64,000 nt of DNA, taken from assembly GCA_037200045.1 (NCBI GenBank), contig JBBCHM010000001.1, forward strand, positions 2,666,001 through 2,730,000, read 5' to 3'. Below the pieces are notes generated by a model, which ran no database searches, was not told the DNA's origin, and saw only the letters and a list, made by a program, of their open reading frames with translations. The translations under genes were made by a program, and so were the position numbers. Positions 48,208-57,406 of this stretch are shown in pieces. Each line of letters opens with the position of its first letter. Within the stretch, counting starts at the first letter, position 1. Source of the stretch: Rhizomicrobium sp. GTDB taxonomy: Bacteria; Pseudomonadota; Alphaproteobacteria; Micropepsales; Micropepsaceae.

Positions 48208-50751
48208 TTGACCGCACGCCCCGCACGGCATTGCCTGTCCGCCCTGCTTTTCACCGCGTGGTTCGCGTCCGCGCCGGCGCATGCGGCGGATCCGTCGCCC
48301 GCGCCGTCCTCCGAAGACGAGCGGCTGAGGCTGTTTAAATCGGTGTTCGGCAGCAAGAGCCCCGAACCGGATACCGCACCGCACCGGACCCTCTCCGTGC
48401 CGCTGTTCCTCGATGGCGTCGCCATCGCGCAGCTCCAGGCCAAGGGCGTCTCGGACGGATCGGCGTTTCGGATCGAAAGCCACGGTCTCACCGCCGCCCT
48501 GACCCCGCTGCTCGAAGCGAGCCGGTTGGCGCGTCTGGCGGCGCGCGCGGACGCGGACGGCTTTCTCAGTCTGGACGATCTCAAGAGCGAAGGCCTCACC
48601 GCCCGGTTCGATCCCGGCAATCTCGTTCTTTTCCTCGACCTGCCCGTCAAATTGCGCCGGGTGCAGACCATCAATATCGGACCGGGACCGCCCGCGATCG
48701 GCAGTAGCGGTCTCGTTCCGGCGGCGGACGTCAGCTCCTACCTGAATCTGCGCGGCAGCCTCGATTACGTGTCCGCGGGCAGCCATACGGCGTCGGGCCT
48801 GCAGGCGACGGTCGCGCTCGACGGCGCGGTGAACGTCATGGGATCGGTGCTGGAGGGTTCGCTCCTTTATTCCGGCTCCGCGCCGCAGCCCTTTCAGCGC
48901 GGCGACCTGCGCCTCGTCCACGACGACCCGGAGCGGGCGCTGCGCTATTCGGCCGGCGATCTCTCCTACGCCGTCGCCGGCTTTCAATCCTTCGTGCCCA
49001 TGGCGGGCTTCTCGCTGGCGCGCAATTTCACGCTGCAGCCCTATTTCATCACCCAGCCGACCGGATCGCAGGACTTCGTGCTCGATCAGGCCTCCCAGGT
49101 CCAGGTCTTCATCAACGGCATCCAGAGCCGCGTGCTGACGCTGCCGGCGGGTCGCTACAACCTCAACAATTTCGCCTTCGCGGAAGGCCCGAACGATGTC
49201 GTGCTGCGCGCCACCGACGGTGTCGGGCGCGTGAGCACGTTCAGTTCGCCTTTCTTCTTCAGCAGCAATCTTCTGGGCGCGGGCGTGCAGGAATTTTCCT
49301 ACAATATCGGCCTGCCTTCGACGATCGGAACCGCCGGATACGTCTATGACGCGGGACTGCCCTCGGTGTCGGGCTTTCACCGCATCGGCCTCAGCGACAC
49401 GCTGACGGTGGGCGGAAATTTCCAGGGTTCCATCCTGCAGCAGCAGCTCGGCGCCGAGGTCGGCTATGCCTCGGGCTTCGGCACCTTCCATATGGATGCC
49501 GCCGCCAGCCATCTGAGAGGCGCCGGCTTCGACGGCGCGCTGCGCCTGTCCTACAGTCTGCTAGACTCCCGGCCGGAAGGCTTCGGCGGCAGTTTGCTGG
49601 CGCAGGCGACCTATACCGGCGCCAATTTTTCCACGCTCGGGACCGTCGTCCCGTTCAATCTCTCCGCCCTCGACCTCGGGGTGCGCTACACGCAGCCCAT
49701 CTTCGGCGATGTCTACGCCTCTCTCGGTGCCTCCTATCGCCTGGGGAGGAACGGCGCGGGGAACGGACACGATCTGAGCCTGTCGTTCCAGCATTCGTTT
49801 CTCCGCGGCCTGATCGCCAATCTGCGCCTCGAACAATCGGTCGATCGCGGCAGCGGCCCGAGCTTCGGCGCGCTGCTCGCCGTAACCTGGCAGATCGGCG
49901 ACGGGAACAGCACGATCCAAACCACCTACGATACGGCGCGCGACACGCTGCAGGCTTCTTATCAGTACTCGCCGAGCAATTTCGTCGGCGAGCCCGGCGG
50001 CACGCTCAATTTCGTCAAGGCCGGCGACCAGGAGCAGGCCACGGGTTCGGTCTACTACAACGCGAACCGTTTCGAGACGAGCTTGTCGCACGACGTGCTC
50101 TTCGCGTCGCCGGATTCGGATCAGGGAACGGTGCAGCGGACCAGCTTTCGGCTCGGAAGTTCGCTCGTTTATGCGGACGGCCATTTCGGCATCGGCCGTC
50201 CGATCGACGACAGTTTCGCCATCGTCGTTCCGACCCCGAACTATGCCGACCAGAAGATCATCCTGGATTCGTCCGGAATCAGCGGTCGTTATGACGCGCG
50301 GACCGATCTGCTGGGTCCGGCCGTGCTGCCCGACCTGACCGCGTACCAGATCCGCCCGCTTGCCGTGACCATTCCCGATCTGCCCGTCGGTTACCAGCTT
50401 GGGCAGGACACCTACCAATTGAACCCGAACTATCGCAGCGGCACCGTCGTCACCGTCGGAAACGACGCCACCGTCGTGCTGGACGGCCTGTTGGTCGATG
50501 GCTTGGGCGCGCCGCTCGCGCTGCTGGCCGGCGAGATCGTGCCCCTCGACAAGAAGGGCGCCGCCGCCGGCGAATTCTTCACCAACCGGCAGGGACGGTT
50601 CCGCATCGAGGGAATCGGACCGGGCAGGTTCGAATTGCGATTGGTACGAAACCCCGAAATCGTCGCGCTTATAACCATACCGCCTGGAACCAAGGGCGTT
50701 TATGTCGTGGGCAGTGTCGCGCTCGCGGCGGGAGTCGAGGCCGCAAGATGA
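48208..50751 (+). CDS. Outer-membrane pilus usher (CsuD-like)
   Basis: An 847-residue usher with a signal peptide (cleavage after Ala-His-Ala), an N-terminal periplasmic domain, the beta-barrel with Gly-Phe-Ser-Leu-Ala-Arg-Asn-Phe-Thr-Leu-Gln-Pro-Tyr-Phe and a plug-type segment (Gln-Val-Phe-Ile-Asn-Gly-Ile-Gln), and C-terminal Ig-like domains (Gly-Gln-Asp-Thr-Tyr-Gln-Leu-Asn-Pro-Asn). It assembles and exports the pilus. The start is a TTG at 48208 without a clear ribosome-binding site, the only one giving a full signal peptide. Confidence 0.9.
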   Translation: MTARPARHCLSALLFTAWFASAPAHAADPSPAPSSEDERLRLFKSVFGSKSPEPDTAPHRTLSVPLFLDGVAIAQLQAKGVSDGSAFRIESHGLTAALTPLLEASRLARLAARADADGFLSLDDLKSEGLTARFDPGNLVLFLDLPVKLRRVQTINIGPGPPAIGSSGLVPAADVSSYLNLRGSLDYVSAGSHTASGLQATVALDGAVNVMGSVLEGSLLYSGSAPQPFQRGDLRLVHDDPERALRYSAGDLSYAVAGFQSFVPMAGFSLARNFTLQPYFITQPTGSQDFVLDQASQVQVFINGIQSRVLTLPAGRYNLNNFAFAEGPNDVVLRATDGVGRVSTFSSPFFFSSNLLGAGVQEFSYNIGLPSTIGTAGYVYDAGLPSVSGFHRIGLSDTLTVGGNFQGSILQQQLGAEVGYASGFGTFHMDAAASHLRGAGFDGALRLSYSLLDSRPEGFGGSLLAQATYTGANFSTLGTVVPFNLSALDLGVRYTQPIFGDVYASLGASYRLGRNGAGNGHDLSLSFQHSFLRGLIANLRLEQSVDRGSGPSFGALLAVTWQIGDGNSTIQTTYDTARDTLQASYQYSPSNFVGEPGGTLNFVKAGDQEQATGSVYYNANRFETSLSHDVLFASPDSDQGTVQRTSFRLGSSLVYADGHFGIGRPIDDSFAIVVPTPNYADQKIILDSSGISGRYDARTDLLGPAVLPDLTAYQIRPLAVTIPDLPVGYQLGQDTYQLNPNYRSGTVVTVGNDATVVLDGLLVDGLGAPLALLAGEIVPLDKKGAAAGEFFTNRQGRFRIEGIGPGRFELRLVRNPEIVALITIPPGTKGVYVVGSVALAAGVEAAR

Positions 50752-51740
50752 GAACGCCGTTCCGGTTGTCGGCTGCACCGTGGTTTACCGCGATGGCGGC
50801 CGGGCTGTTTTTCCTTTCCGCGATGCCGGCGCTGGCCGACGCATGCGGAACCGGCGTATCGATGTCGGCGACGGCGGTCGCCTTCCGTCCGGACTATGAT
50901 TTCACCGATGGCGCCCAGCACACCACGGTGGTCACCAGCCTCAGGGTCATGGGCGTGGTTGCCGGCTGCACCTATCTCGTCGGCGCGGAAGGCGGCAATG
51001 GCGGGCGCAAAATGTCGGACGGTTCCGCCCACACCGCGAACTATCAGCTTTACACCAACAGCCAGCTCACCGATGTGTTCCTCGACCCGCTGAACGGTGC
51101 CAGCGGCACGGACGTGAACATGCTCAGCTTCGTCGGCGGCAGCGCGACGACGGTCACGCTGATGTATTATTTCACGATGCCGTCGGGCCAATATGTCCCA
51201 TCGGGCCTTTATCAGGACGACGTGCTCCTCACCCTGTACAGCGGCACGTTCCTGGAGCCTTCGCCGCCGATCGATTCCGTGTCGGCAATTCATGAGGCCA
51301 CCGTGACCGGCATATTCCTGGTGTCGCTGGTTCCGACCGGAAGCGCGTTCGACATCAATCGAACGTCCATCGTCACGGATTTCGGAACCCTGTCTCCGGG
51401 CCAATCGCGAAGCGTCCAGGCGCTGTTCAAAAGCAACGACAGCGTCGGTTACAAGGTCTATATGCGATCCGACAACGCCAGCCGGCTGAAAGCGGCGACT
51501 GGCACGGCATCGATTCCCTACAGCGTGACGCTGTCGCCCAGCGACTCGCCGAATCTCGCCGCCGTGGCAGCCAATCCCGCACTGACCCAGACGGACATAC
51601 AGGTCGCGTCCGGCACCGGCGTGGCGCCATCCTCGGCGGATCGCCTGAACGTCACCGCGACGATCGGCAGCTTCAGCGTCCCGGCCCTGGCGCCCGGCAC
51701 CTATTCCGATGTCATCACCGTCACGATCGTCGGAAATTAG
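50748..51740 (+). CDS. Csu-type pilus tip subunit with two SCPU-like domains
   Basis: The 330-residue protein has a signal peptide (cleavage near Ala-Leu-Ala) and two beta-sandwich halves. The N-terminal one carries two cysteines (Asp-Ala-Cys-Gly, Gly-Cys-Thr-Tyr) and probably binds a surface as in CsuE; the C-terminal one resembles the pilin and ends Tyr-Ser-Asp-Val-Ile-Thr-Val-Thr-Ile-Val. The ATG overlaps the usher stop. It would be the adhesive tip of the pilus. Confidence 0.8.
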   Translation: MRTPFRLSAAPWFTAMAAGLFFLSAMPALADACGTGVSMSATAVAFRPDYDFTDGAQHTTVVTSLRVMGVVAGCTYLVGAEGGNGGRKMSDGSAHTANYQLYTNSQLTDVFLDPLNGASGTDVNMLSFVGGSATTVTLMYYFTMPSGQYVPSGLYQDDVLLTLYSGTFLEPSPPIDSVSAIHEATVTGIFLVSLVPTGSAFDINRTSIVTDFGTLSPGQSRSVQALFKSNDSVGYKVYMRSDNASRLKAATGTASIPYSVTLSPSDSPNLAAVAANPALTQTDIQVASGTGVAPSSADRLNVTATIGSFSVPALAPGTYSDVITVTIVGN

Positions 51741-51847
51741 GACGAGCACGTCAGCCCGTGACGCGGAAAAAAAGAAAAGCCGTACTTCGAACGAGGAGGG
51801 TCAGAATCCTCCTATCGCGCGGCGGTGCCTCGTGGCACCGTTGCACC

Positions 51848-52984
51848 ATGGCAGTCGCAGGCCCCTTCTCCGGAATCCTCGTCGTCGATCTGACGCATGT
51901 GCTGAACGGCCCGTTCGGCACTTCGATGCTGTGCGATCTGGGCGCGCGCGTCATAAAGATCGAGCCGCCCGTCCATGGCGACGACACCCGCGCCTATGGT
52001 CCGTTCGTCGACGGGAAATCGCTCTATTTCAATTTCATCAACCGGGGCAAGGAGAGCATCGTCCTGAACCTGAAGGACGCGAAGGACAAGGCCGTTCTCC
52101 TGAACATGGTGCGCAAGGCCGACGTGCTGGCGGAGAATTTCCGGCCCGGCACGATGAGCCGGCTGGGTCTGTCCTACGACGCGCTCAAGGCGATCAACCC
52201 GCGCCTGATCTATGCCTCGTCCTCCGGCTTCGGCCAGACCGGGCCGCTCGCCGCCTACCCGGCCTACGACACGATCGTGCAGGCGATGAGCGGCTTGATG
52301 AGCATGACGGGCTTCCCCGACGGTCCGCCGACCCGCGTCGGCACGTCGATTTCCGATATCGCGGGCGGCGTCTTCATGTTCTGCGGCATCGCCAGCGCGC
52401 TCTTCGCGCGCGAGAAGACCGGCCAGGGCGCGCATGTCGACGTGGCGATGTTCGACAGCACGCTCGCCTTCCTCGAGCACGGATTCATGGAATACGCCGC
52501 GACCGGCAAGCCGCTCGGTCGGATCGGCAATCGCCACCCCTTCATCGCGCCGTTCGACACTTTTGCGGCGCGGGACACACAACTGGTCATCTGCTGCGGC
52601 AACGATCTTCTCTTCGAAAAACTGTGCGCCGCCATCGGGCGCCCGGAACTGTCGAGCGACGGCCGCTTTGCCTCGAACGCCGATCGCATCGCCAACAACG
52701 ACGCGCTCAAGGCGGCGCTGGAGGCGGCGCTGGCCGGCCATCCCGCCGCTTACTGGCTGAAATCGCTCCATGAAGCGGGCATTCCGGTGGCGCCGATCCT
52801 GAATGTGACGCAGGCCGCGGAGCATCCCCAGACCAAGGCCCGCAACATGCTGATCCAGGCCGGCGGCGTCCGCATGACCGGCAATCCGCTGAAGATCGAC
52901 GGCTATGACGATCCGTCCGTGCGCCCCGGCGCGCCGTCGCTCGATCAGCACGGCGCGGCCCTGCGCCGCGAATTCGAATCCTGA
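51848..52984 (+). CDS. CaiB/BaiF family CoA-transferase (YfdE/UctC-like)
   Basis: A 378-residue class III CoA-transferase: Val-Val-Asp-Leu-Thr-His-Val-Leu-Asn-Gly-Pro-Phe near residue 12, Lys-Ile-Glu-Pro-Pro, Glu-Asn-Phe-Arg-Pro-Gly and the catalytic-Asp region Thr-Ser-Ile-Ser-Asp-Ile-Ala-Gly-Gly. Beside frc and oxc, it may be the acetyl-CoA:oxalate CoA-transferase known as YfdE/UctC in other bacteria, priming oxalate with acetyl-CoA. Its length fits that group. The ATG at 51848 was chosen; longer frames upstream start in non-coding sequence. Confidence 0.8.
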   Translation: MAVAGPFSGILVVDLTHVLNGPFGTSMLCDLGARVIKIEPPVHGDDTRAYGPFVDGKSLYFNFINRGKESIVLNLKDAKDKAVLLNMVRKADVLAENFRPGTMSRLGLSYDALKAINPRLIYASSSGFGQTGPLAAYPAYDTIVQAMSGLMSMTGFPDGPPTRVGTSISDIAGGVFMFCGIASALFAREKTGQGAHVDVAMFDSTLAFLEHGFMEYAATGKPLGRIGNRHPFIAPFDTFAARDTQLVICCGNDLLFEKLCAAIGRPELSSDGRFASNADRIANNDALKAALEAALAGHPAAYWLKSLHEAGIPVAPILNVTQAAEHPQTKARNMLIQAGGVRMTGNPLKIDGYDDPSVRPGAPSLDQHGAALRREFES

Positions 52985-53077
52985 TCGCCTCATGCCCGTA
53001 TCAAGCACCGCAATTCCGTGCAAGCGCGGGTTCCCGCCGGCGACGCATCCTGCGCGCCGTCAACTGGAGTGTCGCCC

Positions 53078-54328
53078 ATGAGCCTGCCCCTTGAAGGTAT
53101 CAAGATCATCGATTTCACCGGCGTGCAGGCGGGTCCCGCCTGCACGCAGCTGCTCGCCTGGTTCGGCGCCGATGTGCTGAAGGTCGAGCGGCCGGGCACC
53201 GGCGACGTCACGCGCCGGCAGCTGCGCGACATCGCCAATCTCGACGCGCTCTATTTCACGATGCTCAACAGCAACAAACGGTCGCTGGAGCTCGACACCA
53301 AGACGCCGGACGGCAAGAAGATCATGGAGCAGTTGATCCGCGACGCCGACGTGCTGGTGGAGAATTTCGCGCCCGGCGCGCTCGACCGCATGGGCTTCAC
53401 CTGGGAGCACATCCAGGAGCTCAATCCGAAGATCGTCTTCGGCTCGGTCAAGGGCTTCAACGAGGAATCGCCCTACAAGGACATCAAGGTCTATGAGAAC
53501 GTCGCGCAATGCGCCGGCGGCGCCGCTTCCACGACCGGATTCTGGGACGGCCCGCCGACCATCAGCGCCGCGGCGCTGGGCGATTCCAATACCGGCATGC
53601 ATCTGGCGATCGGCATCCTCACCGCCTTGATCGGCCGTGAGAAGACCGGCAAGGGCCAGAAGGTCTCGGTGTCGATGCAGGACGCCGTGCTCAACCTCTG
53701 CCGCGTCAAGCTGCGCGACCAGGAACGCCTCGAACATGTCGGCTATCTCGAGGAATATCCGCAATATCCGAACGGCAAGTTCGGCGACGCGGTGCCGCGC
53801 GGCGGCAATGCCGGCGGCGGCGGCCAGCCGGGCTGGGTGCTCAAATGCAAGGGCTGGGAGACCGATCCCAACGCTTATATCTATTTCACTATCCAGGAAC
53901 AGAACTGGCCGAAGACCTGCGAGGCGATCGGCAAGCCGCAATGGGCGAACGATCCGGCCTATGCGACGGCGAAGGCCCGCCAGCCGCATATCTTCGACAT
54001 CTTCGCCGACGTCGAGAAGTTCCTCGCCGACAAGAACAAGTTCGAAGCGGTCGAATATCTGAGCAAGTTCGAGATTCCCTGCGCCCCGGTGCTCTCGATG
54101 AAGGAGATCGCCTACGATCCGGCGCTGCGCGCCAGTGGTTCGGTCGTCGAGGTGGAGCAGGAGAAACGCGGCAAGTATCTCACCGTCGGCAGCCCGATCA
54201 AGTTCTCCGACTTCAAGCCCACGATCACCGGCGCCCCGCTACTCGGCGAGCACACCGACGCGGTCCTCGGCGAACTCGGCTACAGCGGGGCCCAGATCGC
54301 GAAACTGCACGCCGACAAAGTGGTCTGA
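53078..54328 (+). CDS. frc: Formyl-CoA:oxalate CoA-transferase
   Basis: Frc, 416 residues, the usual size. Class III CoA-transferase landmarks include Asp-Phe-Thr-Gly-Val-Gln-Ala-Gly-Pro near residue 11, the catalytic Asp in Leu-Gly-Asp-Ser-Asn-Thr-Gly-Met-His, and the mobile glycine loop Gly-Gly-Asn-Ala-Gly-Gly-Gly-Gly-Gln characteristic of formyl-CoA transferases. It turns oxalate plus formyl-CoA into oxalyl-CoA plus formate. oxc lies 28 bases downstream, so this is a two-step oxalate-degrading cycle. Confidence 0.93.
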   Translation: MSLPLEGIKIIDFTGVQAGPACTQLLAWFGADVLKVERPGTGDVTRRQLRDIANLDALYFTMLNSNKRSLELDTKTPDGKKIMEQLIRDADVLVENFAPGALDRMGFTWEHIQELNPKIVFGSVKGFNEESPYKDIKVYENVAQCAGGAASTTGFWDGPPTISAAALGDSNTGMHLAIGILTALIGREKTGKGQKVSVSMQDAVLNLCRVKLRDQERLEHVGYLEEYPQYPNGKFGDAVPRGGNAGGGGQPGWVLKCKGWETDPNAYIYFTIQEQNWPKTCEAIGKPQWANDPAYATAKARQPHIFDIFADVEKFLADKNKFEAVEYLSKFEIPCAPVLSMKEIAYDPALRASGSVVEVEQEKRGKYLTVGSPIKFSDFKPTITGAPLLGEHTDAVLGELGYSGAQIAKLHADKVV

Positions 54329-54356
54329 CCGCATTTCGGACAAAGGAGCCTGCACC

Positions 54357-56066
54357 ATGGCGGACGCCCAGACCCTGACGGACGGCTTTCATCTCGTCAT
54401 CGACGCGCTGAAGCTCAACGGCCTCGACACGATCTTCGGCGTCCCCGGCATCCCGGTCACCGACCTGGCGCGGCTGGCGCAGGCGCAGGGCATCCGCGTC
54501 ATCAGTTTTCGGCATGAGCAGTCGGCGGGCAACGCCGCCGCCATCGCCGGCTATCTCACGCAGAAGCCGGGCATCTGCCTCACCGTCTCCGCGCCGGGCT
54601 TCCTCAACGGCCTGGTTTCGCTCGCCGCGGCGACCACCAACGGCTTTCCGATGATCCAGATCAGCGGATCGAGCGAGCGGGCGATCATCGACCTGCAGCA
54701 GGGCGATTACGAAGAGCTCGACCAGATGAACGCCGCCAAGCCCTTCGCAAAGGCGTCCTATCGCGTGAACCGGCCGGAGGACATCGGCATCGGCGTGGCC
54801 CGCGCGATCCGCGCCGCGGTGTCGGGGCGCCCGGGCGGCGTCTATCTCGATCTTCCCGCCAATGTGCTCGGCGCCACGATGGACGCCGAAGAGGGCGCCA
54901 AGTCGCTGGTGAAGGTCGTCGACGCCGCGCCGCGACAGATCCCGGACACGGCGTCGATCGACCGCGCCCTGAGCCTGCTCGCCGGCGCGCGGCGTCCGCT
55001 CATCATCCTCGGCAAGGGCGCGGCCTATGCGCAGGCCGACGCCGATATCCGCGCCTTCATCGAGAAGACCTCGATCCCGTTCCTGCCCATGTCGATGGCC
55101 AAGGGCCTTCTGCCCGACGATCACGAATTGTCGGCCGCCGCCGCCCGCTCCTTCGTGCTCGAACAGGCCGATGTCGTGATGCTGGTCGGCGCGCGGCTCA
55201 ACTGGCTGCTCGGCCATGGCAAGAGCCCGCAATGGTCGGCGACCGCGCAATTCGTCCAGCTCGACATCCAGCCGACCGAGATCGACAGCAACCGCCCTGT
55301 CGCGGCCCCGGTGGTCGGCGACATCGGGTCCTCGGTCGCAGCTCTGTTGACGGGGCTGGCGCGCTCGCCGGTGGCGCCGCGCGGCGACTGGCTCGGCGCG
55401 CTCGCCGGGCACAAGGAGAAGAACGCCAAGCACATGGCGGCGCGTCTTGCCGCCCGGCCCGACCCGATGGATTTCTACAGTGCGCTCGGCGCCATCCGCG
55501 GCGTGCTCGCGGCGCGGCCGGACGTCTATCTCGTGAACGAAGGCGCCAATACGCTCGACATCACCCGCAACGTCATCGACATGTCGGTGCCGCGCATGCG
55601 GCTGGATACCGGCACCTGGGGCGTCATGGGCATCGGCATGGGCTATGCCGTCGGCGCGGCCGTCACCAGCGGCAAGCAGGTCGTGGCGATCGAGGGCGAC
55701 AGCGCCTTCGGCTTCAGCGGCATGGAGATCGAAACCATCTGCCGCTACAAGCTTCCGATCGTCGTCGTGGTGTTCAACAATGGCGGCATCTATCGCGGCG
55801 ACGGCGTGAACCTCGGCGGCGGCAGCGATCCGTCGCCGACCGTGCTGATGCAGAAGGCGCGCTACGAATTGCTCTGCGAAGCCTTCGGCGGCGCCGGCTA
55901 TCACGCCGCCGATCCGGAAAGTCTCGCCAAGGCGCTTGCCGACGCCCTCGCATCGAAGAATCCGACCCTTATCAACGTCGACATCGATCCCAAGGCCGGC
56001 ACGGAGAGCGGCCATATCGGCAACCTCAATCCGCATAGCGTGGTCACGGCCAAGGGCGCCGCCTGA
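54357..56066 (+). CDS. oxc: Oxalyl-CoA decarboxylase
   Basis: Oxc, 569 residues, a thiamine-diphosphate enzyme that converts oxalyl-CoA to formyl-CoA and CO2. The N-terminal Phe-Gly-Val-Pro-Gly-Ile-Pro and cofactor-activating Glu in His-Glu-Gln-Ser-Ala-Gly-Asn-Ala-Ala, and the C-terminal TPP motif Glu-Gly-Asp-Ser-Ala-Phe-Gly-Phe-Ser ending at Asn-Asn-Gly-Gly-Ile-Tyr, are all present. Start ATG at 54357 after AAGGAG. It completes the oxalate module with frc and the YfdE-like gene. Confidence 0.95.
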   Translation: MADAQTLTDGFHLVIDALKLNGLDTIFGVPGIPVTDLARLAQAQGIRVISFRHEQSAGNAAAIAGYLTQKPGICLTVSAPGFLNGLVSLAAATTNGFPMIQISGSSERAIIDLQQGDYEELDQMNAAKPFAKASYRVNRPEDIGIGVARAIRAAVSGRPGGVYLDLPANVLGATMDAEEGAKSLVKVVDAAPRQIPDTASIDRALSLLAGARRPLIILGKGAAYAQADADIRAFIEKTSIPFLPMSMAKGLLPDDHELSAAAARSFVLEQADVVMLVGARLNWLLGHGKSPQWSATAQFVQLDIQPTEIDSNRPVAAPVVGDIGSSVAALLTGLARSPVAPRGDWLGALAGHKEKNAKHMAARLAARPDPMDFYSALGAIRGVLAARPDVYLVNEGANTLDITRNVIDMSVPRMRLDTGTWGVMGIGMGYAVGAAVTSGKQVVAIEGDSAFGFSGMEIETICRYKLPIVVVVFNNGGIYRGDGVNLGGGSDPSPTVLMQKARYELLCEAFGGAGYHAADPESLAKALADALASKNPTLINVDIDPKAGTESGHIGNLNPHSVVTAKGAA

Positions 56067-56141
56067 CGGCGAGTTCAGTTGGCAGTAACCATTGTCCGGC
56101 CTATTGGGGACCGCCCGGTCGAGGTGGTCGAAAGGCGGACA

Positions 56142-56594
56142 ATGCGAATCGAACACCAACCCAACATGCGGGCCCTGCAGCGCGACTGGCTCGCGGCGAG
56201 GATCGTCGGGCTGGCCGGGCTGGTCCTGATCGCGGCCGTGGCCGGCTTGGCGACGTTCGATCTCGTATCCCCGCGGCCCCTTCCGTTGCCGCGCCCGGTC
56301 GTGGCGTCACCACAGGCTTTGGCGGCGGCCCGGCGGCAGGAGGACATCGCGCTGTGCGACGGCGCCCTCGCCGCGGCGCAGGCGCTGGGCGTGGTCCCGA
56401 CCTTCGCGGTGCGCGACGGCGACCAGACCAGGCCCGGCGGGGCGCAGGGCCGCTACATCTGCGGCGCGAAGACGGATGCCGCCGGCTACGCCATCACCTT
56501 CGATCTTGCCTGTACGCATCTGGGCGCCGGCGGCAATTGCATCGTGCCGTTCGCGGTGACGCAGAACGGGACCAGCATCTACCGGCGCCAGTGA
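56142..56594 (+). CDS. Single-span membrane protein of unknown function
   Basis: A 150-residue protein with one membrane helix at about residues 21-42 and a periplasmic part with four cysteines (Leu-Cys-Asp, Ile-Cys-Gly, Ala-Cys-Thr and Asn-Cys-Ile) that could form two disulfides. No family is recognised. The ATG at 56142 follows AAAGG at good spacing; a TTG at 56079 would add a less convincing N-terminus. It lies 75 bases after oxc but is probably unrelated to oxalate. Confidence 0.65.
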   Translation: MRIEHQPNMRALQRDWLAARIVGLAGLVLIAAVAGLATFDLVSPRPLPLPRPVVASPQALAAARRQEDIALCDGALAAAQALGVVPTFAVRDGDQTRPGGAQGRYICGAKTDAAGYAITFDLACTHLGAGGNCIVPFAVTQNGTSIYRRQ

Positions 56595-56601
56595 GGGTGG
56601 G

Positions 56602-57018
56602 TTACTTCACGCCGCCGAGCTTGCAGACATGCTTCCACTCCGCCTCCGTCACCGGCTGGACGGACAGGCGCGAGAAGGTCACCAGCGTCATCTTGGCGAG
56701 CTTGGGATCGGCCTTGGCCACGGCCAGCGTCACCGGCTTGGGAAGATCGGTCACCGCCTTGACGTCGACGAGGCCGAACTTGCCGGTCTCGTCGGTCGGA
56801 TCGGGGCGATATTCGCCGACGACCTCGACGACGCCGACGATCTCGCGCGCCCCGCCCGAATGATAGAAGAAGCCCAGGTCGCCCTTTTTCATCTTCATCA
56901 TGTTGAGCTTGGCCTGGTGGTTGCGCACGCCGCTCCACGGCTCGCCCTTGCCGCCCTTGGCCTTCTGCTGGTCCCAGGACCAGGTCTCCGGTTCGGACTT
57001 GAACAGCCAATAGGCCAT
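56602..57018 (-). CDS. EVE-domain protein
   Basis: A 138-residue EVE/PUA-like protein: Tyr-Trp-Leu-Phe-Lys-Ser-Glu-Pro-Glu-Thr-Trp-Ser-Trp at the start, Gly-Val-Arg-Asn-His-Gln-Ala, Gly-Asp-Leu-Gly-Phe-Phe-Tyr-His-Ser, and Leu-Val-Thr-Phe-Ser-Arg-Leu-Ser-Val-Gln-Pro-Val. EVE domains bind modified bases in DNA or RNA; the bacterial role is not settled. The ATG is 10 bases after the YciI gene, so the two form one operon. Confidence 0.92.
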   Translation of the reverse strand: MAYWLFKSEPETWSWDQQKAKGGKGEPWSGVRNHQAKLNMMKMKKGDLGFFYHSGGAREIVGVVEVVGEYRPDPTDETGKFGLVDVKAVTDLPKPVTLAVAKADPKLAKMTLVTFSRLSVQPVTEAEWKHVCKLGGVK

Positions 57019-57028
57019 GATGGCTCCT

Positions 57029-57319
57029 TCAGAGCTTGGCGCCGCATTCGTTGAACGTCATCTTCCACGGTCGCACCTCGGACTGCGCGAAGAGGCCGGC
57101 CTTCACATAGGGATCGTTCGCATGCCAATGCCTGGCGGCGTCGAGATCGGCCGCCTCGAAAACGAGGAGGCTTCCGGCCATCTCGCCTTTCGCATCCAGG
57201 AACGGGCCGCCGAGCTTGATCACGCCGGTCGCTTGGGCATAGGCGAAATGGGCCTCGCGCGTCGCCAGACGCAGCGCGAGCGAATTTTCCTTGTCGATGG
57301 CGGTGACGACGAACAGCAT
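57029..57319 (-). CDS. YciI-family protein
   Basis: A 96-residue YciI-like protein of ferredoxin-like fold, with Lys-Leu-Gly-Gly-Pro-Phe-Leu-Asp, Gly-Ser-Leu-Leu-Val-Phe-Glu-Ala and the Asp-Pro-Tyr-Val-Lys-Ala-Gly-Leu-Phe segment containing the conserved Asp and near-active-site residues. Family members are thought to be small-molecule enzymes, but the reaction is unknown. First gene of an operon with the EVE protein. Confidence 0.88.
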   Translation of the reverse strand: MLFVVTAIDKENSLALRLATREAHFAYAQATGVIKLGGPFLDAKGEMAGSLLVFEAADLDAARHWHANDPYVKAGLFAQSEVRPWKMTFNECGAKL

Positions 57320-57406
57320 GTAGCGGGCTCCCGATCCGGCCGCGATATTAGCGTGCCAGCCGCGCCTGCAATACCGGCTTGAGAACGCCCCGCCTGCGGC
57401 CCCGCG

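Noticed and set aside
47389-49512. A 707-codon minus-strand frame across the chaperone and usher genes
   Set aside because: The usher and chaperone are clear on the plus strand; this frame is a shadow.
54225-56159. A 644-codon minus-strand frame across oxc
   Set aside because: The thiamine enzyme on the plus strand explains the region fully.
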